Shown: piece by piece, positions 8,623 to 17,231 of the stretch
Layout: each line of letters begins with the position of its first letter
Position numbering within the stretch: position 1 is the first letter of the stretch
Source of the DNA: Actinomycetes bacterium
Lineage (GTDB): Bacteria > Actinomycetota > Acidimicrobiia > Acidimicrobiales > JAMCPL01
DNA: 64,000 bases
Direction: 5' to 3'
NCBI GenBank assembly: GCA_021816935.1
Contig: JAKAWR010000003.1
Location: 1-64,000 of the forward strand
Position numbers and translations under genes: made by a program
The notes under the pieces: generated by a model
The model's database searches: none
Told to the model about the DNA's origin: nothing
What the model saw: only the letters and a program-made list of their open reading frames with translations

Positions 8623-8645
8623 ATGGTACCGGACCATAGTACCAT
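8623..8645. promoter_or_regulatory. Palindromic operator upstream of yefM-yoeB
   Basis: ATGGTAC, nine bases, then GTACCAT: a perfect 7-bp inverted repeat 19 bases before the yefM ATG. YefM-YoeB complexes in other bacteria bind short palindromes in their own promoter, so this is the likely autoregulatory site. Confidence 0.65.
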
Positions 8646-8767
8646 GCCGGGCAGGCAGTTGCCGTCGTCGGCATCCAGCGAGGTCGTCCACCGCTCTCTG
8701 GAACAGTACCTGGTGAGTTAGCCGTTCACCGGGAGCGGCACCGCTCCCGGGCCGCCCAACATGTCAC

Positions 8768-9172
8768 CTACACCCTGAGCACATGCAGCGCCGCATGCGC
8801 TCGCGCCATCTGGTCGTAGTCATCGTCCTGGGTCACTACCGGCAGGCCAAGGTCGATCGCGGTCGCCGCTATCAGGGCGTCGGTAAGCTTCACGGTTCGC
8901 TGGACTCCGGCGGCACGGCAATCGACCACGAGTCGGGCCCAAGCTCCCATAATCGACTCGGTGATCGGCACCGGATCCGCTGTCCGGGCGAGTGCCAGGG
9001 TGTCTCCCCAGCGAGCGCGGGACGCTTCGTCAGGAGCGCTTACGACTCCCAGTTCGAGCTCGCCAATGGTAACGACGGAAATCGTCACGCGGGTGGGAAG
9101 TTCGCCAAGTCCCCGGCCGGCCTCGCCGGCAATGAAAATTGACGTGTCGAGGAGACCGGCCGGCTGTATCAA
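8768..9172 (-). CDS. PIN-domain ribonuclease toxin (VapC family)
   Basis: A 134-residue PIN toxin, distinct from the one near 6.9 kb. Active-site acids are visible in GLLDTSIFIAGE (N-terminal Asp), ISVVTIGELELGV (Glu), KLTDALIAATAI (Asp) and VVTQDDDYDQM (C-terminal Asp). A TTG start overlaps the stop of the antitoxin gene by four bases. It resembles VapC toxins paired with Phd/YefM-type antitoxins. The target is unknown. Confidence 0.88.
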   Translation of the reverse strand: MIQPAGLLDTSIFIAGEAGRGLGELPTRVTISVVTIGELELGVVSAPDEASRARWGDTLALARTADPVPITESIMGAWARLVVDCRAAGVQRTVKLTDALIAATAIDLGLPVVTQDDDYDQMARAHAALHVLRV

Positions 9173-9411
9173 GACTCGTCCAGCGTATGTCCGGCGAGGC
9201 GCTCAAGATCTTCACGGAGCGCCGGGTCTGCAGCTCGCCCGGCAAGGTCCCGATGCAGCTGGTCACCCATCAACCAGCGGGATCGCAGGCCGTGAGGCAC
9301 GATATCCGCAACCGGCTCGCCATGTACGGTCAGGATGACCCGCCTGCCGGTCCGTACCGCATCGATAACCTGGCTGGTCCTGTTCCGGAGCTCACGCACG
9401 CCGACCATCAT
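9169..9411 (-). CDS. Phd/YefM-type antitoxin of PIN toxin
   Basis: About 80 residues beginning MMVGVRELRNRTSQVIDAV, the Phd/YefM N-terminal fold, with HGEPVADIVPHG and a C-terminal helix. The start at 9411 is preferred because a TATGCT -10-like element ends a few bases upstream, suggesting a leaderless mRNA; the frame is open to 9561, but those ~50 residues are unlike any antitoxin and begin inside a duplicate of the glmS 3' end. A TGTGC/GCACA inverted repeat around the start may be the operator. Confidence 0.8.
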   Translation of the reverse strand: MMVGVRELRNRTSQVIDAVRTGRRVILTVHGEPVADIVPHGLRSRWLMGDQLHRDLAGRAADPALREDLERLAGHTLDES

Positions 9412-9540
9412 GTGCGACAGCATAGCACATTTTCCCCGGTATTCTGGCTCTTCCGGCTGGGGAAGCGGGCCCTCCCGCAACCAGCCCTGCCTCGGCGACG
9501 GAGGCCAGGGCCAGAGCACCGAGAGCCGCGAGCCGGGCCC

Positions 9541-9572
9541 CTCGACGGTGACGGTATTCACCAGGTTGCGGG
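9541..9572. repeat. Degenerate duplicate of the glmS 3' end
   Basis: This segment matches 9613-9644, the last codons of glmS, at 27 of 32 bases. It lies 72 bp beyond that copy, between glmS and the antitoxin gene, and in the glmS sense would read NLVNTVTVE against NLAKTVTVE. It looks like a footprint of insertion at the 3' end of glmS. Confidence 0.75.
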
Positions 9573-9609
9573 CCTACCAGCCTGTCCCGTGGATACCTGC
9601 GACGGGTGC

Positions 9610-11640
9610 TCATTCGACGGTGACGGTCTTTGCCAGGTTGCGAGGACGGTCCACGTCACACCCTCTCGCTCGCGCCACGTGGTAGGCGAGGAGCTGGAGC
9701 GGTACCACGTCGACAGCAGCGGAAAGGAGCGGCCGGGAGGGCGGCACATAAAGAGAGCGGTCGACATAGGAGGCGGTTTCGGCGTCGCCCTCCTCCACCA
9801 CGGCAACCACGGTCGCTCCCCGGGACTTGACCTCAGAGATGTTCGACATCATCTTCTCCCACAGGCGGCCCCGTGTTGCGACGGCCACGACGGCTGTGCC
9901 CGGCTCAATCAGGGCAATAGCGCCGTGCTTGAGCTCTCCCGCGGGATAGGCTTCCGCCCGCAAGTAGGCTATCTCCTTCATCTTGAGAGCGCCCTCCAGG
10001 GCAACTGGGTAGCCTGCGCCCCGGCCGATATAGAAAAGGTCGCGCCGCTCAGCCAGTTCCTCGGCCACCTTGCGCACCTCGTCTTCACGGTCCAGTGCCG
10101 CCCGGACTAGCGCCGGCAGTCCTGTCAGATCGCCGGCCAGCCGTGTTACCTCCTCGGGGTACAGCAGGCCGCGGAGCCTCGCCAGGTACATCGCCAGTAG
10201 GGAGAAGGCGACTACCTGCGTGGAGAAGGTCTTCGTGGCGGCGACCGCAATTTCCGGACCCGCTCTCGTGTAGAGCACGCCGTCCGCCATTCGTGTGATC
10301 GAGGAGTCGACAACGTTCGACACGGCAAGCACCTTCGCGTGGCCCTGCCTTGCGAGCCGGACGGCCTGCAGCGTGTCCACCGTCTCGCCCGATTGGCTCA
10401 CCCCGAGCACCAGGCTGCGGCCCGTAAGGATGGGGTCCCGGTAGCGGAACTCTGAGGCGATCTCGATCTCGGCCGGCAGGCCGGCCCAATGCTCCAGCGC
10501 GGACTTGCCCACCAGCGAGGCGTAGTAACTGGATCCGCAGGCGGCCACGAAGATCTTGTCCACCTCGCGAAGCTCGTCCTCTGAAAGCCTCATCTCGTCG
10601 AGCGCCATGCCCTCCGGCGTATTGAACCTGCCCCGGAGGGTGTCCGAGATCGCCTGGGGCTGCTCATGAAGCTCCTTGCCCATGAAGTCGGCGTAGCCCC
10701 CTTTTCGGGCCTGCTCCATGTCCCAACGCACGGTGATCTCCACAGGGTCACGGGGCTCGCCGTCAAGACCCGCCACGACGAAACCGCCCGCGGTCCCGTT
10801 CAGCTCGGCCACTTCGTCGTCTTCGAGCACGAAGCACCGGTCAGCCATCCCGATCAGCGCCGGGATGTCCGAGGCCGCCATCACGGTGCCTGTACCGCCG
10901 CCTGCGTCTCCGGAGATGCCGATGACGATCGGCGAAAGCCTCCTCGCAATCGCTATCGTGGGAAAGCCCGCCGCCACCGCCGCTATTGCGTACGATCCGG
11001 CAAGCCTTTGTGCCACCCGCCCGAGCGCTACCGCAAGAGGCGACAGGGTAGCCGGAGGAGATGAGGGCGCAGGGGGGGCAGGTGCGACAGAAGAAGACGA
11101 GGTCAAGGCCAGCTCCTCCTCCAAGAGGTGGGCCACCACCTCGGAGTCGGTCTCGGAGGAGAGCTCGTGGCCCTTGCGCTCCAGTTCCCCGGCCAGCTCG
11201 CGCCAGTTTTCCACGATCCCGTTGTGGACGATCGCCACCTCCGGGTAGGCACGCGGCGCCCCGGCTTCACCAGCCTTACCGGCTTGACCGGCTTGACCGG
11301 CTTGACCGGGCGGCGCCGTCGCACATCCGAGGTGCGGGTGGGCGTTCTGCTCGCTCGGCCGGCCATGCGTCGCCCAGCGCGTATGACCGATACCGGTTGT
11401 CGCTGCTGCGAGACCGGCAGGAGCCGAATCAAGGTGCTTCTTCAGCTCGTCAAGCGATCGTGACGCGACCGCTGCCCTGGCCCGGTAGATCGACTGGCTC
11501 GCATTGGCCCCCTCCAGGACAAGAGCGATACCGGCCGAGTCGTAGCCCCGGTACTCCAGCCGGGACAGGCGCTCGACCAGCGCCAGAGCAAGGCCGCCGC
11601 CGCCGCCGCCTTTGGACGTGATCGCGACTATCCCGCACAT
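9610..11640 (-). CDS. glmS: Glutamine-fructose-6-phosphate aminotransferase (isomerizing)
   Basis: Makes glucosamine-6-phosphate, the first step to UDP-GlcNAc. The catalytic Cys2 is in MCGIVAI, the glutaminase domain shows GIGHTRWATHG and VHNGIVENW, and two SIS domains follow (CGSSYYASLVGKSALE, SQSGETVDTL, KTFSTQVVAF). It ends in the standard RPRNLAKTVTVE. Length is 676 against about 610-625; the excess is a GQA/GKA/GEA repeat insert after HPHLGC and a Ser/Pro/Ala-rich insert after EEELAL. The next gene upstream is glmM, the following enzyme in the pathway. Confidence 0.97.
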   Translation of the reverse strand: MCGIVAITSKGGGGGGLALALVERLSRLEYRGYDSAGIALVLEGANASQSIYRARAAVASRSLDELKKHLDSAPAGLAAATTGIGHTRWATHGRPSEQNAHPHLGCATAPPGQAGQAGQAGKAGEAGAPRAYPEVAIVHNGIVENWRELAGELERKGHELSSETDSEVVAHLLEEELALTSSSSVAPAPPAPSSPPATLSPLAVALGRVAQRLAGSYAIAAVAAGFPTIAIARRLSPIVIGISGDAGGGTGTVMAASDIPALIGMADRCFVLEDDEVAELNGTAGGFVVAGLDGEPRDPVEITVRWDMEQARKGGYADFMGKELHEQPQAISDTLRGRFNTPEGMALDEMRLSEDELREVDKIFVAACGSSYYASLVGKSALEHWAGLPAEIEIASEFRYRDPILTGRSLVLGVSQSGETVDTLQAVRLARQGHAKVLAVSNVVDSSITRMADGVLYTRAGPEIAVAATKTFSTQVVAFSLLAMYLARLRGLLYPEEVTRLAGDLTGLPALVRAALDREDEVRKVAEELAERRDLFYIGRGAGYPVALEGALKMKEIAYLRAEAYPAGELKHGAIALIEPGTAVVAVATRGRLWEKMMSNISEVKSRGATVVAVVEEGDAETASYVDRSLYVPPSRPLLSAAVDVVPLQLLAYHVARARGCDVDRPRNLAKTVTVE
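11263..11307. repeat. Five tandem 9-bp units inside glmS
   Basis: GGCTTGACC occurs three times exactly (11281-11307), preceded by two degenerate units. In the GlmS protein it encodes GlyGlnAla-type triplets in a glutaminase-domain loop. The unit length keeps the frame. Confidence 0.85.
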
Positions 11641-11833
11641 GAGCCGCGTCTCTCCGTAACGTGACCAGGCACAGGCACGCTCCCAAGACTACACGCCGCG
11701 CCTGGCGGCGCCGCCTCCTGCCCGCGCTTGGAGTGCCTCAGCGGTAACCGGAACCTGCCCTGGATGGATCGAGGCCACCCCTGGAAAGCGGCACCGGGCA
11801 CTGAAGTGGAGGTGTCGGGGGAGCCGGAGCGGA
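11641..11833. other. Intergenic gap between glmM and glmS
   Basis: This 193-bp gap holds no recognisable gene, promoter or strong hairpin. No glmS ribozyme core was recognised. Confidence 0.5.
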
Positions 11834-13237
11834 TCAGGATGGGGATTCAGAGCCTGGGGCGGAGACAGGCGAGGCAGCCGAAGCGGCTCCAACGACAACC
11901 GCGGCATCAACGACAGCGGCTACCAGCTCGTCCACCGACGCCGTCGCGGTCTCCTCGTCATCGCACTCGACCATGACCCGCACGAGCGGTTCAGTACCGC
12001 TCGCCCGGAGCAGCACCCTCCCGCTTGCACCGAGCTTCGCTTCGATCGCCGCTGCTGCCTCACGAACGGAGGGAGAATCCACAACCGCCTTGGGGTCGCC
12101 GGCGGGAACATTGACGAGCACCTGGGGTACCTTGTCGACAAGCCCGCGCACCATATCGTCAAGAGATCGACCCTCCCGCACCATGAGATCGGCAAGGAGC
12201 AACCCGGTCAGAATGCCGTCTCCGGTCGTGGCCTGGTCCCTGAAAATAACGTGACCGGACTGTTCCCCCCCCAACGACAGGCCGTGGCGGGCCATCTCCT
12301 CGAGCACGTACCGGTCGCCGACCGCCGTCTGGCGCACTGCTACACCCATCTCCTCGAGCACTCGGAGAAGGCCGAGATTGGACATGACAGTTACCGCCAC
12401 CGTCTTTCCCGCGAGCCGGCCCCTGGCCTGCAGGTCCCGAGCGAAAAGCGCTATCAGCCCGTCGCCATCGACAACGGCCCCGGATTCCGACACCGCAACC
12501 AGCCTGTCGCCGTCGCCGTCGACTGCGAGCCCCAGGCTTGCCCCCCTTGCGGCGACCTCACGGGCAGCGTTGTCCGGATGCAGCGAGCCGCACCCCTCGT
12601 TGATGTTCACCCCGTCAGGCTCGCAGCCGGTAGCAGTCACATCCGCGCCGGCGCGCGACAGGACGTCAGGCAGCACTCGCCATGCCGCGCCGTTGGCGCC
12701 GTCGACCACGACAGGGAGCCCTCCCAAGCTGCGCCCCTCTAAGCTGCCGAGAAGATGGTCCAGGTAGCCCTCTTCCACCGCCAGGTCGTCGAGAATCCGG
12801 CCCACGCTGTGGCCGGCGGCAGGCCTCGGTCCTTCCCGGGCAGCATCGAGCCTGCGCTCGAGCTCGGCTTCTATCGACCTCTCGACGACATTGTCCAGCT
12901 TCAGCCCGCCCGCGCCGAAGACCTTGATCCCGTTGTCCTGGAAAGGATTGTGGGATGCCGAAATGACTGCGCCAGGTATGCCGTTTCGCTCGCAGTACCA
13001 GGCAACACCGGGAGTCGGGAGCACCCCCAGGTCCAGGACGTCTGCTCCTTCCGACACGAGGCCCGCCGAGAGGGCCGCCTGCAGCATCGCTCCGGACCTG
13101 CGGCTGTCCCTCCCGATCGCGAAACGCTCGGACAGCACCACTCGGGCGACCGCCCGCCCCACGGCCAGCGCCAACTCGGGCGTCAGTTCCTGGTTGGCGA
13201 CTCCCCTTATGCCGTCAGTCCCGAAGGTAGCCTGCAA
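11834..13237 (-). CDS. glmM: Phosphoglucosamine mutase
   Basis: Converts glucosamine-6-P to glucosamine-1-P. The phosphorylated serine is S95 in SASHNPFQDNGIK, the metal loop is DGDGDR, and the C-terminal phosphate-binding loop reads LLRASGTEPLVRVMVE. Domains I-IV fit the usual ~445-450 residues, with a short Ala/Ser/Pro tail taking it to 467. It lies between rpsI and glmS on the minus strand, a common actinobacterial order. Confidence 0.96.
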   Translation of the reverse strand: MQATFGTDGIRGVANQELTPELALAVGRAVARVVLSERFAIGRDSRRSGAMLQAALSAGLVSEGADVLDLGVLPTPGVAWYCERNGIPGAVISASHNPFQDNGIKVFGAGGLKLDNVVERSIEAELERRLDAAREGPRPAAGHSVGRILDDLAVEEGYLDHLLGSLEGRSLGGLPVVVDGANGAAWRVLPDVLSRAGADVTATGCEPDGVNINEGCGSLHPDNAAREVAARGASLGLAVDGDGDRLVAVSESGAVVDGDGLIALFARDLQARGRLAGKTVAVTVMSNLGLLRVLEEMGVAVRQTAVGDRYVLEEMARHGLSLGGEQSGHVIFRDQATTGDGILTGLLLADLMVREGRSLDDMVRGLVDKVPQVLVNVPAGDPKAVVDSPSVREAAAAIEAKLGASGRVLLRASGTEPLVRVMVECDDEETATASVDELVAAVVDAAVVVGAASAASPVSAPGSESPS

Positions 13238-13309
13238 GCCCCGACTACCGCCCAGGCCCCAACTTCCGCACAGCCCCGACTACCCGCCCAGTCCCGACTA
13301 CCGCTTAGA
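13238..13309. repeat. Imperfect 17-18 bp tandem repeats between rpsI and glmM
   Basis: Four degenerate units of about GCGGTAGTCGGGGCTGG (minus-strand sense) run from the rpsI stop to the glmM start. The first unit supplies the rpsI TAG stop. No clear Shine-Dalgarno other than the G-rich repeat itself precedes glmM. Confidence 0.7.
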
Positions 13310-13729
13310 GTACTGGGGAGCCTTGCGGGCCTTCTTGAAGCCGTACTTCTTGCTCTCCTTCACCCTGGAATCCCGCGTAAGCAGACCTGCCTGCTTCAAC
13401 GCGCTCTTCAGCTCGGGTTCGAGCTGCACCAGGGCACGGGATATGCCCAGCCGGAGCGCACCAGCCTGCCCGGAGATCCCCCCTCCGTCAATTGTGGCAT
13501 CGATGTCGTACTTCATCTCCTCTTCCATGCCCGCCACCCTGAGCGGCTCCAGGGCGTGGTTCCGATGCGAAAGCGCGGGGAAATACACCTCCACCGGCCG
13601 CCCGTTGACGACCACAGAACCAGCGCCCGGGCGGAACCTCACCCTCGCCACCGCCTCCTTACGCTTACCCGTCACCTGGGCAACGGGCATTGGACGCTTC
13701 ACTCTCTGGGTTCTTACGGCTTCCGGCAC
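13298..13729 (-). CDS. rpsI: 30S ribosomal protein S9
   Basis: S9 binds the head of the 30S subunit, and its C-terminal tail reaches the P-site tRNA. The core TGKRKEAVARVRF, GGGISGQAGALRLGISRAL and the basic C-terminal tail KKARKAPQYSKR are intact. Its 143 residues include a short N-terminal extension. It starts 2 bases after rplM, the conserved rplM-rpsI pair. Confidence 0.97.
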   Translation of the reverse strand: MPEAVRTQRVKRPMPVAQVTGKRKEAVARVRFRPGAGSVVVNGRPVEVYFPALSHRNHALEPLRVAGMEEEMKYDIDATIDGGGISGQAGALRLGISRALVQLEPELKSALKQAGLLTRDSRVKESKKYGFKKARKAPQYSKR

Positions 13730-13731
13730 CT

Positions 13732-14280
13732 CTACTGGCCTCCTGACTCCTGTCCTGGCCCGGCAGCAACCCCGGCCGCCGCCTTGCCTCCGGCTGTACC
13801 GGCCCCGCCGGCCGTACCGGCATTCTCGCCTCTCGAAGCCGGCGACGCGTAACGAAGCCCGTAAGGTTGCGGCTGCTGAGCGGAGTGAGGATGCTCGGGT
13901 CCGGCGTACACGTGCAGCTTGAGCAACTGGCGACGTCCGAGCGTCCCTTTGGGAAGCATGCCCCGCACCGCGTTCCAGACGACCTTCTCAGGCTCATCCG
14001 CAAGCATGCGCTCGACGCTCCGCGATTTCAACCCGCCCGGGTACCCCGAGTGGCTGTAGTGAACGGCCTTCGCAGCCTTGCCCGCGGTCATCACAACTCC
14101 CGAGGCGTTCACTACGACGACATGATCGCCGGTGTCCATGTGGGGAGCGAACATCGGCTTGTGCTTCCCGCGCAGGAGCACGGCGGCCTCCGTTGCCAAC
14201 CTTCCCAGCGCAACGCCGGCAGCGTCGATCACGTACCATCCGCGCTCGACATCCTGCGGTCTCGGCATATAAGTCTTCAT
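13732..14280 (-). CDS. rplM: 50S ribosomal protein L13
   Basis: An early-assembly 50S protein. Motifs are WYVIDAAGVALGRLAT, RGKHKPMFAPHMDTGD and NAVRGMLPKGTLGRRQL. The core ends near residue 147; a Gly/Ala-rich tail of about 35 residues brings it to 182. A 194-bp gap before it, without a clear promoter, separates it from truA. Confidence 0.96.
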   Translation of the reverse strand: MKTYMPRPQDVERGWYVIDAAGVALGRLATEAAVLLRGKHKPMFAPHMDTGDHVVVVNASGVVMTAGKAAKAVHYSHSGYPGGLKSRSVERMLADEPEKVVWNAVRGMLPKGTLGRRQLLKLHVYAGPEHPHSAQQPQPYGLRYASPASRGENAGTAGGAGTAGGKAAAGVAAGPGQESGGQ

Positions 14281-14474
14281 CGTTCTCTCATCACTCTGGT
14301 TCCACCGACGCCATCGCCGGATTCAGCTTCACTGCCCACGCGAACGTGGGTCGCTGGCAGCGCCGGACGAACCGCCCACTTGCGGCCACACACCCGCCAC
14401 CTTCGTACTCGTCGGCAACTTGTGTCCCGGTACCGCCAACGTCACCCGCCTCGATCCCGGTCACGTCGATGATC

Positions 14475-15596
14475 TCAATAATCGACGCGCATCAAGCAGA
14501 GCCCCTGAGGGGGAGCCACCGCGATTGCCCGCGAACGATCACCCGACCGAAGTAGAGAGTATACATCAGCCGGAGTACACCTGCCCAACGCCACCCACAC
14601 GAGGGACCCTACAATTGAGCGGACCATCTGGTGACAGAAGCTGCGAGCGGAGATCTCGAAAACCACAAGGCCGCCCGCAACTCCGATTCCCTCGAGGCTC
14701 TCTTCGTGTAACGCCACGAACAGCACCTCCCTCACGATCGGCTCCCTGCCGTCGGGGCCGACGATCCCCTCCCCGGCGTCCCGACCCGCGATCAGCTCCC
14801 TGCCATCCGAGCCAGCCGGGCCATCCGGGTCGTCGGCCGAGCCACCGGATTCGGCTACCGCCACTCCCCCCCGGCTCCCTTTGCGCCTCTTGCAGAAGGC
14901 AGCGAAATCGTGTACTCCCACAAACGCGTCGGCAGCGCTCCTCATCGCGGCCAAGTCCAGAGGCGCGGGCACATTCCAGACTGAACGGGCAAGCAGCGGG
15001 TCGGCTACCGGCCCGTTCTGGATCAGGTACCGGTAGTGGCGAGCCTTCGCAGAGTGCCGGGCGTCGAAATCCGGCCCCACTTCCGCTACCTCGCTGACTA
15101 CGAGCTCCGATCCGAGCATACGGTTGAGCGAACGTGTAAGGCGCCCGGGATCCACAGGTCCCGCCACGTCAACATGCACTACCTGGCCCCTCGCATGAAC
15201 TCCCGCATCAGTCCGGCCTGCACAGACGAACGCCGAGTGGGTGATGTTCATATCGTCGAACGCCCGGGCGAGCTCTCCTGCAACCGTCCTCAACCCCGGT
15301 TGAGGAGCGAAACCCTTGAAGCCCCCTCCGTCGTAGGCCATAACCAGGCGAATCCTGGTAGCGTCGGCAATCCGTTCCCGTGCCCCGCCCGCTTCGCCGC
15401 CGCTGCCGACCTCGCCCTCGCACTCGCCATTGGCTCTGCCCGGCTGACCGGTCCCTAGCTCGCCCTCGCACTCGCCTTCGGGCGGAATCCGTCCATCCGG
15501 CTCTCTCCCGGCAAGAACCGGGAGCCTGGGAGGGCCATCAGCCTGCTCGCCGCCGGAGGAGCGATCGCCCGAGTTCATCTCTCGGGGGAGCGGCAA
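14475..15596 (-). CDS. truA: tRNA pseudouridine(38-40) synthase
   Basis: Makes pseudouridine 38-40 in the anticodon arm. The catalytic Asp is in CAGRTDAGVHARGQVVHVDV; other family signatures are MAYDGGGFKGFAPQP, RHYRYLIQNG and FCHQMVRSIVGSLV. Length is 373 against about 260-270. The excess is a ~75-residue Gly/Glu-rich N-terminus that contains repeated GECEGE units (an internal start is possible) and an insert after AFCKRRKGSRGG that contains an in-frame 54-bp duplication. It directly follows rplQ, as in many bacteria. Confidence 0.92.
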   Translation of the reverse strand: MPLPREMNSGDRSSGGEQADGPPRLPVLAGREPDGRIPPEGECEGELGTGQPGRANGECEGEVGSGGEAGGARERIADATRIRLVMAYDGGGFKGFAPQPGLRTVAGELARAFDDMNITHSAFVCAGRTDAGVHARGQVVHVDVAGPVDPGRLTRSLNRMLGSELVVSEVAEVGPDFDARHSAKARHYRYLIQNGPVADPLLARSVWNVPAPLDLAAMRSAADAFVGVHDFAAFCKRRKGSRGGVAVAESGGSADDPDGPAGSDGRELIAGRDAGEGIVGPDGREPIVREVLFVALHEESLEGIGVAGGLVVFEISARSFCHQMVRSIVGSLVWVALGRCTPADVYSLLRSGDRSRAIAVAPPQGLCLMRVDY

Positions 15597-15950
15597 TCAG
15601 ACGAGCTCGATCCTCGCCATGGGTGCGTTGTCGCCGTGGCGCGGGCCCATCTTGATGATCCTGGTGTACCCGCCGTGCCTGTCGGAATATCGCGGCGCTA
15701 TTTCTTCGAAAAGCTTGTGGACCATGTCCTTGTCCCGCACCAGGGAAACCACCCGCCGCTGGTCGTGAAGGCTCCCCCTCTTCGCCGCCGTGATGCACTT
15801 CTCCATGAACGGGCGCAACGCCTTCGCCTTCGTCTCCGTGGTCACGAGCGCCTCGGCTGCGATCAGCGAAGCTACCAGGTTGGCGAGCATCGAACGCTCG
15901 TGGGCCGCGCCGCCGCCCAATCTGGGTCCTTTTCTCGGTCTTCCTCTCAA
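15597..15950 (-). CDS. rplQ: 50S ribosomal protein L17
   Basis: L17 sits near the polypeptide exit tunnel. The protein reads (M)[20 protein letters not shown] and onward, 117 residues, the family length. The start is taken as the TTG at 15950 because AAGGAG lies 5 bases upstream (15956-15961) and family members begin at this motif; the frame is also open to a GTG at 15983. It lies in the rpoA-rplQ-truA order. Confidence 0.95.
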   Translation of the reverse strand: MRGRPRKGPRLGGGAAHERSMLANLVASLIAAEALVTTETKAKALRPFMEKCITAAKRGSLHDQRRVVSLVRDKDMVHKLFEEIAPRYSDRHGGYTRIIKMGPRHGDNAPMARIELV

Positions 15951-16113
15951 CTCGGCTCCTTCAGTATCCGCATATCCTGCCACCCGTCATCCATGCCCCC
16001 CGGCCGCCTACCTCCCGCCGCCTGCGGCATACTGCGGCCCGTCATGCAAGCCACCTCCTGCGCCGCCCGCCGGTCGCCGCCAGCTCGCAGTGCGCCGCCC
16101 GGAAGCCTCTCGC

Positions 16114-17052
16114 CTACCGGCGGCGAAGCGACAGTCCCCGCTCGTCCAGCTTCTCCAGAACCTCGTCCAGGGATTTCTGGCCGAAGTTCGTAATCGCCAT
16201 GAGCTCTTCCTCGGTACGCTCGATGAGCTCGCCGATGGTGTTGATCTGCACCCGCTTCAGACAGTTACGGGGCCGCTCGGACAGCCCGAGGTCCTCGATT
16301 GCCAGCGTGAGGTCGACCGCGTCTCCACCCGGGGCAGGCTGCGCCTCTCCCATCTCGAGACCTACCGGCTCCTCCTCGAGACCCACCAGAACGCTGAGCA
16401 GCGACCGGAGCGTCTCGGCAGCGGAGGCCAGCGCGGCCCGGGGGGTCATCGAGCCGTCGGTGGTGATATCCAGAATGAGCTGGTCGTAGTCGGTGGACTG
16501 CTCCACGCGTACAGGTTCGACCGAGAACGCGACCCGTTGCACCGGCGAGTAGATCGAATCGACCGGTATCACGCCCACCGGTCCCCCCGTCTTGTTCTGC
16601 TCCGGCGTCGAGTATCCCTTGCCCTGCTCCACGGTCAGGTCCATGCCAAGGCGTCCCTTCGAGTTGACCGTGGCGATATGCAGGTCCGGGTTGAGAACCT
16701 CCACCTCAGCCGTCAACTGCAGGTCCTTGGCAGTCACTTCGGCCGGGCCCCTTACGTCGAGGCGGAGGACCTGGGGTTCCTCCGAATGCGACCGTACGAC
16801 GATGTCCTTCACGTTGAGGAGAATGTCGATGACGTCTTCCTTGACCCCGTCGACGGTCGTGTACTCGTGAACGACGTCGTCGAACCGGACGCTCGTCACC
16901 GCCGCCCCCGGTATGGACGAGAGCAGCACCCGCCTCAACGAGTTGCCTACAGTGTGCCCGAACCCCGGCTCGAGGGGACCGAACGCGAACCTCTGGTGTC
17001 CATCCTCCTCTTCGCCCAATGGCTCAACGGATGGCCGCTGGATAATGAGCAT
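16114..17052 (-). CDS. rpoA: DNA-directed RNA polymerase subunit alpha
   Basis: Assembles RNA polymerase and contacts UP elements and activators. The start at 17052 (MLIIQRPSVE) has AGGAGA upstream; the open frame extends further but without family similarity. The N-terminal dimerisation domain shows GFGHTVGNSLRRVLLSSIPG, and the C-terminal domain (LGLSERPRNCLKR, ITNFGQKSLDEV) carries the helix-hairpin-helix. About 312 residues, normal. It follows rpsD as in the alpha operon. Confidence 0.97.
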   Translation of the reverse strand: MLIIQRPSVEPLGEEEDGHQRFAFGPLEPGFGHTVGNSLRRVLLSSIPGAAVTSVRFDDVVHEYTTVDGVKEDVIDILLNVKDIVVRSHSEEPQVLRLDVRGPAEVTAKDLQLTAEVEVLNPDLHIATVNSKGRLGMDLTVEQGKGYSTPEQNKTGGPVGVIPVDSIYSPVQRVAFSVEPVRVEQSTDYDQLILDITTDGSMTPRAALASAAETLRSLLSVLVGLEEEPVGLEMGEAQPAPGGDAVDLTLAIEDLGLSERPRNCLKRVQINTIGELIERTEEELMAITNFGQKSLDEVLEKLDERGLSLRRR

Positions 17053-17231
17053 ACAAGCGTCTCCTGTGTTCTCCTGTTTGGTGTGCGATCTTGCTGTACT
17101 ACTTTGCTGCGAAACTCGAGCCGTGGAGCTCGGCCAACCGGCCAACCGGCAGGCCCACGGGTCCCCGTTGCCCCGGCGCGCCCGCTCGCCGCCCTACCGA
17201 CCGGCACCTCCAGTGGCGAGGCCTTGGGCTC

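Noticed and set aside
11641-11833. glmS ribozyme in the leader
   Set aside because: The known ribozyme is a Firmicutes feature and no core was recognised in this gap.
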